Shown: in pieces, positions 5,663-13,058 of the stretch | Position numbering within the stretch: position 1 is the stretch's first letter | Layout of the letters: each line of letters begins with the position of its first letter | From: Rhodothermota bacterium | GTDB lineage: Bacteria > Hydrogenedentota > Hydrogenedentia > Hydrogenedentales > GCA-2746185 | NCBI GenBank assembly: GCA_009885415.1 | Contig: VFKU01000894.1 | Location: 1 to 13,551, forward strand | Length of the DNA stretch: 13,551 nucleotides | Reading direction: 5' to 3' | Translations under genes and position numbers: made by a program | The notes under the pieces: model-generated | What the model was told of the DNA's origin: nothing | The model's database searches: none | The model's input: the letters and a program-made list of their open reading frames with translations, nothing else

Positions 5663-7689
5663 GGCTGATCGGCCGGGGCCGGCGCACTCTCCGCCAGGGC
5701 GGCCGGAGGTGTAGCGGAATCCGGCGGTGCGCTCGCAGCGTCCGCTGCAGGCGCGACTCCATCCACCGCCGGAGCGGCGGCGGGCGCCGAAGCTGGCGCG
5801 GGTGCGGGCTTCAACTTCGCGAAGTCCACGAAAACATTTTCAATTACCGTCTTCGGCAAGAGGTAAACGACGCTCGAACCCGCGCGAGTCACCGGGTGCT
5901 TGCCGTCCGGCTGAGCGATCTCGATTTGGATCTGTTGATCCTTGCCGTCGGGCGTGGTGAAAGCCGCCGTCCCGAATACGGTGCCCGCGGGGCGTCCTTC
6001 GGTGAAGTCAAAGTCATCCGCCACAAGCCCGGCCAACGCGCCCGCCACTTCCTCGGCCGTGTTCTGTTCCGCCGGCTCCGCCGCGCCGCCGCCGATCGCG
6101 ACGGTCCAATCGATATCGCTCGGCTTGCGCTCGAGCACCGCCGATTCCCCGCCCTTGGTGAGCGTGATCTTGGTGAACGAGCTCGACGCCACGTCAAAGA
6201 GCTTGGCTTGGAAAAGATTTGCATACGGGACGAACACGGAGGGCACGTCGCTCGCCGCCATGACCAGGACCTGTGGCCGGCCGTCGAGCCGCGCGTAACG
6301 GCCCTTCGCCGGGGTCTCGCCGCCAAGCTCGATCGTGTGTTCGATCTTCGGCCCGCGGAAGATCACTTTGTCCACTGGCGCGTCGAGACTCTTGCCCTCA
6401 GGCGCGTCCGCGTAGTCCTCGGCCTTCCACGAGATCAGCGTGCGCACCAGATTGTCGATCGCGTCGGACTCCATCACGAGTTCCGTCTTCGGCTCGACCA
6501 CTTTCCACGTCTCGCCCTCGCGCGCCAATTTCGTCGTGCGTCCGCCGGTGGTATACTCAATCGCGTCCACCTCGCCCTTGTCCACCAGCACGCCCGGCAA
6601 CTCGAAGAACTCGCCGCCCTTGTAAAAAATCTGCTCGAAATCCGCGCCGCTCACTTTGTAGACCAAATCGCGCTCGCGCCCCGCGACGCGGAAATACGCA
6701 TAGGTGTCGCCCGCCGGCCGCCCCGCCTCGATCACCAGCGGCGCTTCTTGCCCCTCGATCGTCAGCGTCGCGCGATACTGCGCCGGCTCGAGGCCGTAGT
6801 CCGCCTTCTTCGCGGGATCCACCAGGTCGGTCGCGTTAATGCGCGAGAGCCGCCGGGCCAGGTTCGCCCCCGCGTTCGCGTGAAACTCCGTGCCCAATCC
6901 ACCCTTCGCCACCGCCCATTCGAACTGCTTCGCAGGCGCTTCGGCAGGTTTGTCTGCGGCGGGTTTTTCCGCGCCGGGCGTCTCTTCTGGCTTATTTTCT
7001 TCGGGCTTTGGCGCTTCGGCCGCCTTCTCGCGCAGTTCGACCGAAAGCTCCTTGTCGGGATACACGAGCGAGACCGCCTTGATCTTCTCGCTCGGCGTCT
7101 CAAACATCGTCTTGTCGAGCCACACGTCCGCCTCGGGCGCGTCGCCCATCTCGAGCGTGAAGATGCCCGCTTCGCGCCGCAGGCTGACATTGATCAGGTG
7201 CACGTCGTCGCTGCCCGCCGATCGCGCAAAGGCCAGCCCGAAGTCCGGCGATTTGCCGTTGATCAGGTGAAACGACGGTTCGGCGGCGCCCGACGCGTAT
7301 CCAATGACGTGGAACCCGGTCGCGTCGTCCAGGCTGTATTCCTTCTGGCCGTCGCCGGAAACCGTCGCGCGAAATTCGCCGCTCAGTCCAGCCAGCGTCC
7401 CGAGAAACTTGTCGATCTTGTCCTGGGCGACGGGCGCGTCCCAGCGCGAGGAAAGCTTCCACTTCCCGGCGTCGCCGTCGCGTTCGAGCACTAGCTTGGT
7501 CTCGGGCTTCGCACCCGCGTACAGCTCGATCTTCGCGATCTTCGCCTTGTCCAACTCTGCCGGCAACAAGGCCTTGAGCGCATACTGCTGCTCGATGCTC
7601 GCCGGCTCGCGCTGCATTTGGCGGTAGGCCACCAAGCCGGCCAGCGCGGCCAGAATGACAACCAGGGGGAGCAATTGCTTTGGCTTCAT
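5656..7689 (-). CDS. DUF4340 protein with four repeated modules
   Basis: A 677-aa protein with an N-terminal signal anchor (hydrophobic 7-22 after MKPK), so most of it is outside the cytoplasm. DUF4340 proteins are commonly encoded next to GldG-like ABC transporters; their biochemical role is unknown. I see four related segments, each with a beta-strand start, a W-x-V strand, a helix of the type I-D-x-L...L and a later strand pair. They lie at about 52-155 (KWKLSS, DKIDKFLGTLAGL), 203-355 (FEWAV, LARRLSRINATDLVD), 373-490 (TWKVVEP, DAIDNLVRTLISW) and 505-620 (DIDWTV, EEVAGALAGLVADDF). A Pro/Ala/Glu/Lys-rich insert splits the second (222-255), and the C-terminal 50 residues are a Pro/Ala tail. 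The SD-like AAGGAA lies 10 nt before the ATG. It is the last gene of the operon, 57 bp after the permease fusion. Confidence 0.88.
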   Translation of the reverse strand: MKPKQLLPLVVILAALAGLVAYRQMQREPASIEQQYALKALLPAELDKAKIAKIELYAGAKPETKLVLERDGDAGKWKLSSRWDAPVAQDKIDKFLGTLAGLSGEFRATVSGDGQKEYSLDDATGFHVIGYASGAAEPSFHLINGKSPDFGLAFARSAGSDDVHLINVSLRREAGIFTLEMGDAPEADVWLDKTMFETPSEKIKAVSLVYPDKELSVELREKAAEAPKPEENKPEETPGAEKPAADKPAEAPAKQFEWAVAKGGLGTEFHANAGANLARRLSRINATDLVDPAKKADYGLEPAQYRATLTIEGQEAPLVIEAGRPAGDTYAYFRVAGRERDLVYKVSGADFEQIFYKGGEFFELPGVLVDKGEVDAIEYTTGGRTTKLAREGETWKVVEPKTELVMESDAIDNLVRTLISWKAEDYADAPEGKSLDAPVDKVIFRGPKIEHTIELGGETPAKGRYARLDGRPQVLVMAASDVPSVFVPYANLFQAKLFDVASSSFTKITLTKGGESAVLERKPSDIDWTVAIGGGAAEPAEQNTAEEVAGALAGLVADDFDFTEGRPAGTVFGTAAFTTPDGKDQQIQIEIAQPDGKHPVTRAGSSVVYLLPKTVIENVFVDFAKLKPAPAPASAPAAAPAVDGVAPAADAASAPPDSATPPAALAESAPAPADQPK

Positions 7690-7746
7690 GGCGTTCTTTT
7701 CCTTCAGTCGATCGGCATGTGCCGCGTTCAGTCTTGAAACGTCGTG

Positions 7747-10275
7747 TTAGCGCCGCGCCGGTGAATGCGCCATCGTGTACGCATCGCGCGAGCGGCGGCG
7801 TGCGACCGCCACACCGACACCGATGATGGCGATGATCAGCGTCGCCAACCCGTAATTGACCACTTTCCACGTCTGCTGCACGCCGATGCGCGGCCGGTTG
7901 ATAATACGATCGATCGGCTTGCGGCCACGGACGTTGACGAGATCGTCGCCGAGCGTCACCGCGTCCACGCTGTTCATAAATAAGTCGAGGTTGCCCGATT
8001 GCAGGAAGTCCTTGCGGAACATCTCGGACCCGCCGATCAGCACCAGCTTGCCCGGCGCGGGCTTAATCGCCGCGGCGGGCGCATCCTCACTCGGCGGCGG
8101 GGGCGGCGGAAATTGCCCCGGCTGCGGCTCGGCGACGGGCCACGCTGGCCGCTCCTTGCCCGTAAAGACGTCGGGGAACTGACCCTTGGCCAACACCATC
8201 AGCGGCAGCGGGCCGTCACGCTCCGTCGGCGGCTCGAAGGCCTCCGAGGTGAGCTGCTGGCCCTTCGGCCACACCCACGCGTCCGCCGTCGACGACATCA
8301 AGGCTTTCGCCTCGAGCCCGTTCTGCGAAAGCTTTTCCTTGTTCAACTCGATCGCCGTGCCCCAGAGGTAGAAAACCTCCGAGAGGCGGCTCGTGATTGA
8401 CGTGTCCGGATCCATCATGCTGTGGTTCACGAGAATCTGGATCGGCAGGTTGACCTGCTGGCCCATCAACCCCTGAAGCCCGTTCCCGCCGCCGTTGATC
8501 GTCATCGGCACCTGGTTGACGTCCATCAGGATGTCTTCGCTCACCTTCAGGCCGTAGCTCTCGAGCAGCTCGTTCACCCCAGGGTTCTCTTCGCGCGAGG
8601 TCACGCTCAGACCCTGCGCCGTCGGCTCGTAGTTCCACTCGTAGGTCTGCACGGCCATCACGACCGACTTGCCGGACTGCAATGCGCGCGCGATTTCCCA
8701 GCGCTGGCGCTCGTTCAGCGCGCGCGGATTGATCACCACCAGCGTCTCGTACTCCGCCGGCAGCGGGCTCTCCTGCGTCAGCTCGACCCGCTGCACCTCG
8801 TAGCGCTCGATATCGAGCATGCGCTGAAGCATCTCGTAGGGGTCGTCCGACTCCGGAATCTGCTGGCCGATCTGTTCGTAAAGCCGACGCAACTCCGGCG
8901 GAATGTTCACCGCTTCCTTCGGCGCGACCAGCGCCACGATCGGCTTCTTCACGCGCGTCAGTTTGTAAATCAGGCTCACCAGCCGGTACTCGAGCTCCGG
9001 CAACGTCTGCGGCAAAATCTGCGGTAGGATCTCTTCCTTCTTGTCCTTGTACGCCACGCCCAGGCTCGCGTAGATCAGCTTGCTCGTCATCTGATCCTGG
9101 CTCATCGCCTGCACCGCGAAGGGCTCCACGCCCTTGTCCAGCAGCCGCTTTTCGAGCACCTCGGCTTTGTCGGCCGGCGCTTCGTCGGGCTTCTTCGCCG
9201 CCTCTTCCTCGGCCTTCACGCCGGCGATCGCTTCCTCGACGCGCAGGTTGATCACTTCGTACTTCAGCTTGCCGCCGGAGATGACGCTCAGCTCGTCCAG
9301 CTTGTCGCTGATTTCCTGTTGCAGGTTCGTCAGGCCCGTCGGCATGTCGCCGCGCGGGGTGATGTACAGCTTGACCTGCACGGGGGTGTCCACCGCCGCC
9401 AGAATCCGCTTCGAGGCAGGCGACACGGTGTAAATCTTGTCTTCGGTCAGGTCGAAACGGCCCAGGCTGATGTCGCTGATGAACCAGTTCGCGAAGAAAC
9501 CGATGCCCAGACACAGCGCCATGGTGCCCGCGAACATCAGGCGCGAGCCCGCGCGGTTGCGCCGATCGATGTAGACGACGTTGAGGTAGAGGAACAGCGC
9601 CGTCCAGCCGACGAAGTAGACGATGTCGGAAAGCTCGATGACCCCGCGCGCAAAGGCGCCGAAGTGATCGCTAAACCCAAGGAGATCCGAGAGCAGCCCC
9701 CCCATACCCGAGACATAATCGTCCAGATACGCGGCGATGAAATTAGTGCCGAGCAAGAACAGCGAGAAGCAGGTCAGCAGCGTGACCACAAACGCGAGAA
9801 TCTGGTCCTTGAAGAATCCGGAAAAGAAAATTCCGATCGCGAGAAAGAACGCGCCGAGGAAAACTGTGCCCAGATAGGCCGAGGCCATCGCGCCCACGTC
9901 CGGATTGCCCAAGGAGACCAGCATCACCGGCACCGTCACCGTTGTGCATAAAGTCAGCGCGAGGAAGACCAGCGTCGCGCAGAACTTGCCGATGACCAAC
10001 TCCCAGGCCTTCATCGGGAAAGTCAGCAACATCTCCCAGGTGTTCTCTTTGCGCTCCTCCGCCCAAATCCGCATCGTCACCGCGGGGACGAAGACGCAGA
10101 ACAAGGCCGGCAGGTTCGAGAAAAACGGCCGCATATCGGCCACCGGGAAAGTGAAGAATGAAGTGATGAACAGGCCCACGCTGATCGTCACGAATACGAT
10201 CATGAAGATGTAGCCGATGGGCGAAGTGAAATACGCGGCGAGTTCCCGCCGCATGATGGTGCCGACGTTCTTCAT
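7747..10275 (-). CDS. GldF-GldG fusion: ABC-2 permease joined to auxiliary transport protein
   Basis: An 842-aa inner-membrane protein. Residues 1-240 are an ABC-2 permease of GldF type: RRELAAYFTSPIGYIF (9-24), MRIWAEERKENTWE (68-81) and about six helices (21-43, 55-69, 96-122, 133-155, 158-178, 217-235). Residues 245 to the end are GldG-like: a helix at 246-264, the hallmark RFDLTEDKIYTVSP (273-286), a large extracytoplasmic domain (about 290-800) with a Glu/Lys/Ala linker (346-375) and six consecutive prolines (723-728), then a final helix at 807-825. In Bacteroidetes gliding bacteria GldF and GldG are separate proteins that work with the ATPase GldA; here they are one chain. GGGAGG lies 6 nt before the ATG, and the ATG overlaps the ATPase stop as ATGA (10272-10275). 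The substrate is unknown; gliding is not implied. Confidence 0.92.
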   Translation of the reverse strand: MKNVGTIMRRELAAYFTSPIGYIFMIVFVTISVGLFITSFFTFPVADMRPFFSNLPALFCVFVPAVTMRIWAEERKENTWEMLLTFPMKAWELVIGKFCATLVFLALTLCTTVTVPVMLVSLGNPDVGAMASAYLGTVFLGAFFLAIGIFFSGFFKDQILAFVVTLLTCFSLFLLGTNFIAAYLDDYVSGMGGLLSDLLGFSDHFGAFARGVIELSDIVYFVGWTALFLYLNVVYIDRRNRAGSRLMFAGTMALCLGIGFFANWFISDISLGRFDLTEDKIYTVSPASKRILAAVDTPVQVKLYITPRGDMPTGLTNLQQEISDKLDELSVISGGKLKYEVINLRVEEAIAGVKAEEEAAKKPDEAPADKAEVLEKRLLDKGVEPFAVQAMSQDQMTSKLIYASLGVAYKDKKEEILPQILPQTLPELEYRLVSLIYKLTRVKKPIVALVAPKEAVNIPPELRRLYEQIGQQIPESDDPYEMLQRMLDIERYEVQRVELTQESPLPAEYETLVVINPRALNERQRWEIARALQSGKSVVMAVQTYEWNYEPTAQGLSVTSREENPGVNELLESYGLKVSEDILMDVNQVPMTINGGGNGLQGLMGQQVNLPIQILVNHSMMDPDTSITSRLSEVFYLWGTAIELNKEKLSQNGLEAKALMSSTADAWVWPKGQQLTSEAFEPPTERDGPLPLMVLAKGQFPDVFTGKERPAWPVAEPQPGQFPPPPPPSEDAPAAAIKPAPGKLVLIGGSEMFRKDFLQSGNLDLFMNSVDAVTLGDDLVNVRGRKPIDRIINRPRIGVQQTWKVVNYGLATLIIAIIGVGVAVARRRSRDAYTMAHSPARR

Positions 10276-11234
10276 GCCGCGCCTCCCTTTCCGATCACTT
10301 CCGACGCCCCTTCCGTGAGCGTGAGGAAGGTCTCCTCGAGGCTCAGGGGCTGGTCATACAATTCGCGCAAGGCCCAATTCTTCGACTTCGCCAGGCCGCT
10401 GACTTCGCGCCACAGCTCCGTCCCCGGCTTGGCCAGCACCACGAACTGCGCGAATCCGTTCGCCTCGCCGCGCCGCTCAACCTTCGTCGCCCCGGCCAGC
10501 GCCGACAACTCGCGCTCGACCGTGGCCGCTTCGCCCTGCACCGCGATCCGCACGCGCTCGTGTTTCTTGGCGCGCGCGCGCAATTGCTCGACCGTGCCGT
10601 CGCCGACGATCCGGCCCTGGCTGATGATCACCACGCGATCGGCCGAGGCCTCGACTTCCTGCAAGATGTGCGTCGAGAGCAAGACCGTCTTGCCCTTCGC
10701 GAGTTTTTTCACCAACTGCCGAATCTCGACGATCTGGTGCGGATCGAGGCCCGAGGTCGGCTCGTCGAGGATGATCACCGAAGGGTCGTGAATGAGCGCT
10801 TGCGCGAGCGCGGTGCGCTGCTTGTATCCTTTCGACAAATCGCGCACGAGCTTGCGGAACATCGGCTCGAGGCCGGTCTCCTGCACGACGAGATCGGTCC
10901 GTTCTTTGAGGCGCGCGCCGCGCAGGCCGCGCGCCTTGCCCACGAAGGTCAGGTAGCTGCGCACCTCCATGTCCATGTACAGCGGCAGCGTCTCCGGCAA
11001 GTACCCGATCTGCGCGCGCGCCTCCAGCGGGTTCTGGATCACGTCGAACTCGTTGATCTTCGCCGTGCCCGAAGTTGGATGCAGATACGTCGTGAGTATC
11101 TTCATCGTGGTGGATTTGCCCGCGCCGTTTGGCCCGAGCAACGCGACGATCTCCCCCTGCTTCACCTCGAAGGAGACCTCGCTTAGGGCCGTCACCGGCC
11201 CGTAACGCATAGATAGACCTTCCGCCTTAATCAT
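10272..11234 (-). CDS. ABC transporter ATPase (GldA-like)
   Basis: The nucleotide-binding subunit that powers the permease encoded next to it; cytoplasmic, bound to the inner membrane. It is 320 aa from the ATG at 11234. Motifs are Walker A GPNGAGKST (34-42), Q-loop/ABC-2 region IGYLPETLPLY (76-86), signature LSKGYKQR (133-140), Walker B VIILDEPTSGLDP (153-165) and switch STHILQE (187-193). A C-terminal extension (about 225-320) of the DUF4162-like type ends in LEETFLTLTEG, as in bacterial ABC-2 exporters. The start is placed at 11234 because GAGG sits 5 nt upstream and the YG dipeptide is at the usual distance from it. A longer in-frame extension to 11420 encodes an Arg/Gly-rich stretch unlike any ABC N-terminus. 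First gene of the operon. Confidence 0.95.
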   Translation of the reverse strand: MIKAEGLSMRYGPVTALSEVSFEVKQGEIVALLGPNGAGKSTTMKILTTYLHPTSGTAKINEFDVIQNPLEARAQIGYLPETLPLYMDMEVRSYLTFVGKARGLRGARLKERTDLVVQETGLEPMFRKLVRDLSKGYKQRTALAQALIHDPSVIILDEPTSGLDPHQIVEIRQLVKKLAKGKTVLLSTHILQEVEASADRVVIISQGRIVGDGTVEQLRARAKKHERVRIAVQGEAATVERELSALAGATKVERRGEANGFAQFVVLAKPGTELWREVSGLAKSKNWALRELYDQPLSLEETFLTLTEGASEVIGKGGAA

Positions 11235-11420
11235 TGAGTCCTCATTCCCAATCAGAGGCCGCCACAGAACGTGGACGCGCCTCGGCCAAACACGCCGTGG
11301 ACCTAATTCGCCTTCCCGGCCCTCCCGAGGGCGCCGCCTGAATTTTCCGCGTGACCCACTTCGCTCAACCACAGCAAGAGCAAAGGGAATGCCACCGGAG
11401 GGCAGCAATTCGGGACGCAT

Positions 11421-11449
11421 ACACTAGCATTGGAAACCCCAAGATTCAA
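11421..11449 (-). promoter_or_regulatory. Weak candidate promoter of the ABC operon
   Basis: On the minus strand TTGAAT (11449 to 11444) is followed after 17 nt by TAGTGT (11426 to 11421). The -35 matches four of six bases and the -10 only three. It would give a leader of about 180 nt before the ATPase ATG. Confidence 0.25.
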
Positions 11450-11592
11450 CGAAAGTCGCGGCCAGCCGCCCAGTAGGCATCGGCCGCCGGCCCGCATGAA
11501 TTGGGGCACGGCTTCATGGCCCCGTCCCTTCTGAAGCGGCGCAGGCACCTCTCCACGCCCACCGTTCCCTTACAGACGAGCCGCATCGAAAT

Positions 11593-11621
11593 TTGAATCC
11601 TGTGCCCCAAGCCCCTATCTT
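11593..11621 (+). promoter_or_regulatory. Candidate promoter of the acyltransferase operon
   Basis: TTGAAT (11593-11598), a 17-nt spacer and TATCTT (11616-11621) match a sigma70-type promoter at four of six bases in each box. The expected start is near 11628, about 27 nt before the ATG, and the leader contains AGAGGA (11637-11642). Confidence 0.4.
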
Positions 11622-11654
11622 TCAAAATCACGCGACAGAGGAATTCCCGGCGAA

Positions 11655-13043
11655 ATGCTTTTCAATTCAGTGGAATTCGTCGCGTTCTTCGTCGGCGTGC
11701 TTTTCATTTACCACGCCCTGCCCCTGAGCTGGCACGCAAAAAAAACGTTCCTGCTCTTCGCCAGCTACCTTTTCTACACCGCGTGGAACCCGCCCTTTGG
11801 GCTTCTACTTCTCGGATCCACCGTCGCCGACTACTGGATCGCGGGGCGCATGTATCGGGCCAGCGGGCCTAGCGCGAGAAAAGCGTGGCTGGCGCTAAGT
11901 TGCACCCTCGGACTCGGCCTGCTCGGTTTTTTCAAGTACGGAAAGTTCTTCGTTGCGAACTGGCTGGCCCTCTCGCCCGGCTTCGGTCAAATGCCCGAGT
12001 TCGTCGAACATATCGTGCTGCCCGCCGGAATCTCGTTCTATACCTTTCAATCCATGAGCTACACCATCGATGTATACCGGCGCAATCTCGAACCGGCGCG
12101 GTCGTTGCGCGATTTCGCGCTCTTCGTTTCCTTCTTCCCCCAACTCGTCGCCGGGCCGATCGTTCGCGCAGCGGACTTCCTTCCCCAGCTCGACTCCGCG
12201 CGCCGCGTCAGCCCTCAGGACGTCACGCTCGGACTTGATCAAATGGCGCGGGGCTTCGTAAAAAAAGTGCTCTTCGCCGACACACTGGCCCTCTACGTCG
12301 ATCAGGTCTTCGCCGCCCCGCAAGAGTACGGCTCGATCAATATGCTGCTCGCCGTCTACGCCTACGCATTTCAAATCTACTATGACTTCAGCGGGTACAG
12401 CGACATCGCACTCGGATCCGCCCGCCTGATGGGCTTTACCCTGGCGCAAAATTTCGACCTGCCCTATCTCGCCGCCAATCCCTCCGACTTCTGGCGGCGC
12501 TGGCACATCAGCCTCTCCACTTGGCTTCGAGACTACCTCTACGTCTCACTGGGCGGCTCGCGGCGGGGAACCTGGAAAACCTACCGCAATCTCTTCCTGA
12601 CCATGCTGCTCGGCGGACTGTGGCACGGCGCCGCGTGGGGATTCGTCCTCTGGGGCGCGTACCACGGCCTGCTGTTGATCGTGCACCGCGCGCTTTACCG
12701 CGACCGAAAATGGTTCGGCCTGCCCCGAGTGCTCGCCGTGCCCCTCATGTTTCACCTGGTCTGCCTCGGGTGGATTCCCTTCCGGGCACACTCGCTCGGC
12801 GACACCTGGAGCGTACTTTCCCGTCTGGCCGCGGTCGAGGGCGCATATTGGCCCGTCGATGTGCAGGTGCTCGCCGTGCTCGCCATCAGCGTGCCGCTTC
12901 ACTGTCTCGCAGCCTCCCCCGCGCTTACCCGCCTATGGGAAAAGGGCTCGCTGATTACACGCATAACATTCTATTCCGCGGTTATTCTTGCCATACTCCT
13001 GACCGCGCAAGGCGCCGCCCCGTTCATTTACTTTCAGTTCTGA
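11655..13043 (+). CDS. MBOAT family O-acyltransferase (AlgI/PatA-like)
   Basis: A multipass membrane enzyme that transfers acyl (usually acetyl) groups across the membrane toward extracytoplasmic polysaccharide or peptidoglycan. At 462 aa it has the usual AlgI-like length. It starts with the typical MLFNSVEFV. Conserved stretches are FFKYGKFF (92-99), LPAGISFYTFQSMSYTIDVYR (122-142), FPQLVAGPI (161-169), YYDFSGYSDIALGSARLMG (242-260), NPSDFWRRWHISLSTWLRDY (275-294) and LLGGLWHGAAW (318-328). The last holds the conserved catalytic His324, and His284 is in the WRRWHIS motif. About ten or more membrane helices are likely. AGAGGA lies 12 nt before the ATG, a little far. It opens a plus-strand operon, followed after 15 bp by a predicted lipoprotein gene. 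The acceptor polymer cannot be read from sequence; alginate is not specifically indicated. Confidence 0.95.
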   Translation: MLFNSVEFVAFFVGVLFIYHALPLSWHAKKTFLLFASYLFYTAWNPPFGLLLLGSTVADYWIAGRMYRASGPSARKAWLALSCTLGLGLLGFFKYGKFFVANWLALSPGFGQMPEFVEHIVLPAGISFYTFQSMSYTIDVYRRNLEPARSLRDFALFVSFFPQLVAGPIVRAADFLPQLDSARRVSPQDVTLGLDQMARGFVKKVLFADTLALYVDQVFAAPQEYGSINMLLAVYAYAFQIYYDFSGYSDIALGSARLMGFTLAQNFDLPYLAANPSDFWRRWHISLSTWLRDYLYVSLGGSRRGTWKTYRNLFLTMLLGGLWHGAAWGFVLWGAYHGLLLIVHRALYRDRKWFGLPRVLAVPLMFHLVCLGWIPFRAHSLGDTWSVLSRLAAVEGAYWPVDVQVLAVLAISVPLHCLAASPALTRLWEKGSLITRITFYSAVILAILLTAQGAAPFIYFQF

Positions 13044-13058
13044 CGAGAGGACCTCGAA

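Larger units (their letters stand above)
11235..11654. other. 420-bp intergenic region between divergent operons
   Basis: I see no convincing gene here. It holds the leader of the ABC operon (minus strand) and the upstream region of the acyltransferase operon (plus strand). Structures visible are a GCCCT-CCCG-AGGGC hairpin (11319-11332), a CATGAA-N12-TTCATG inverted repeat (11495-11518), and promoter candidates on both strands, listed separately. A minus-strand frame of 81 codons (11303-11548) and the in-frame extension of the ATPase look non-coding. Confidence 0.6.

Noticed and set aside
6549..6557. TGGTATACT on the plus strand, like the extended -10 motif
   Set aside because: It lies inside the DUF4340 coding region, antisense, with no gene downstream in that direction. 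Its codons are explained by the protein.
5896..7494. 532-codon open frame on the plus strand
   Set aside because: It lies antisense within the DUF4340 gene, is Arg/Leu/His/Asp-rich with no domain or ribosome-binding site, and is a typical shadow frame of a high-GC gene.
8216..9514. 432-codon frame on the minus strand inside the GldF-GldG gene
   Set aside because: It is an out-of-frame reading of the fusion gene, Arg/Gly/Ala/Asp-rich with no recognisable domain.
11303..11548. 81-codon minus-strand frame in the 420-bp intergenic region
   Set aside because: There is no ribosome-binding site, no clear domain and mixed composition; it is likely chance.
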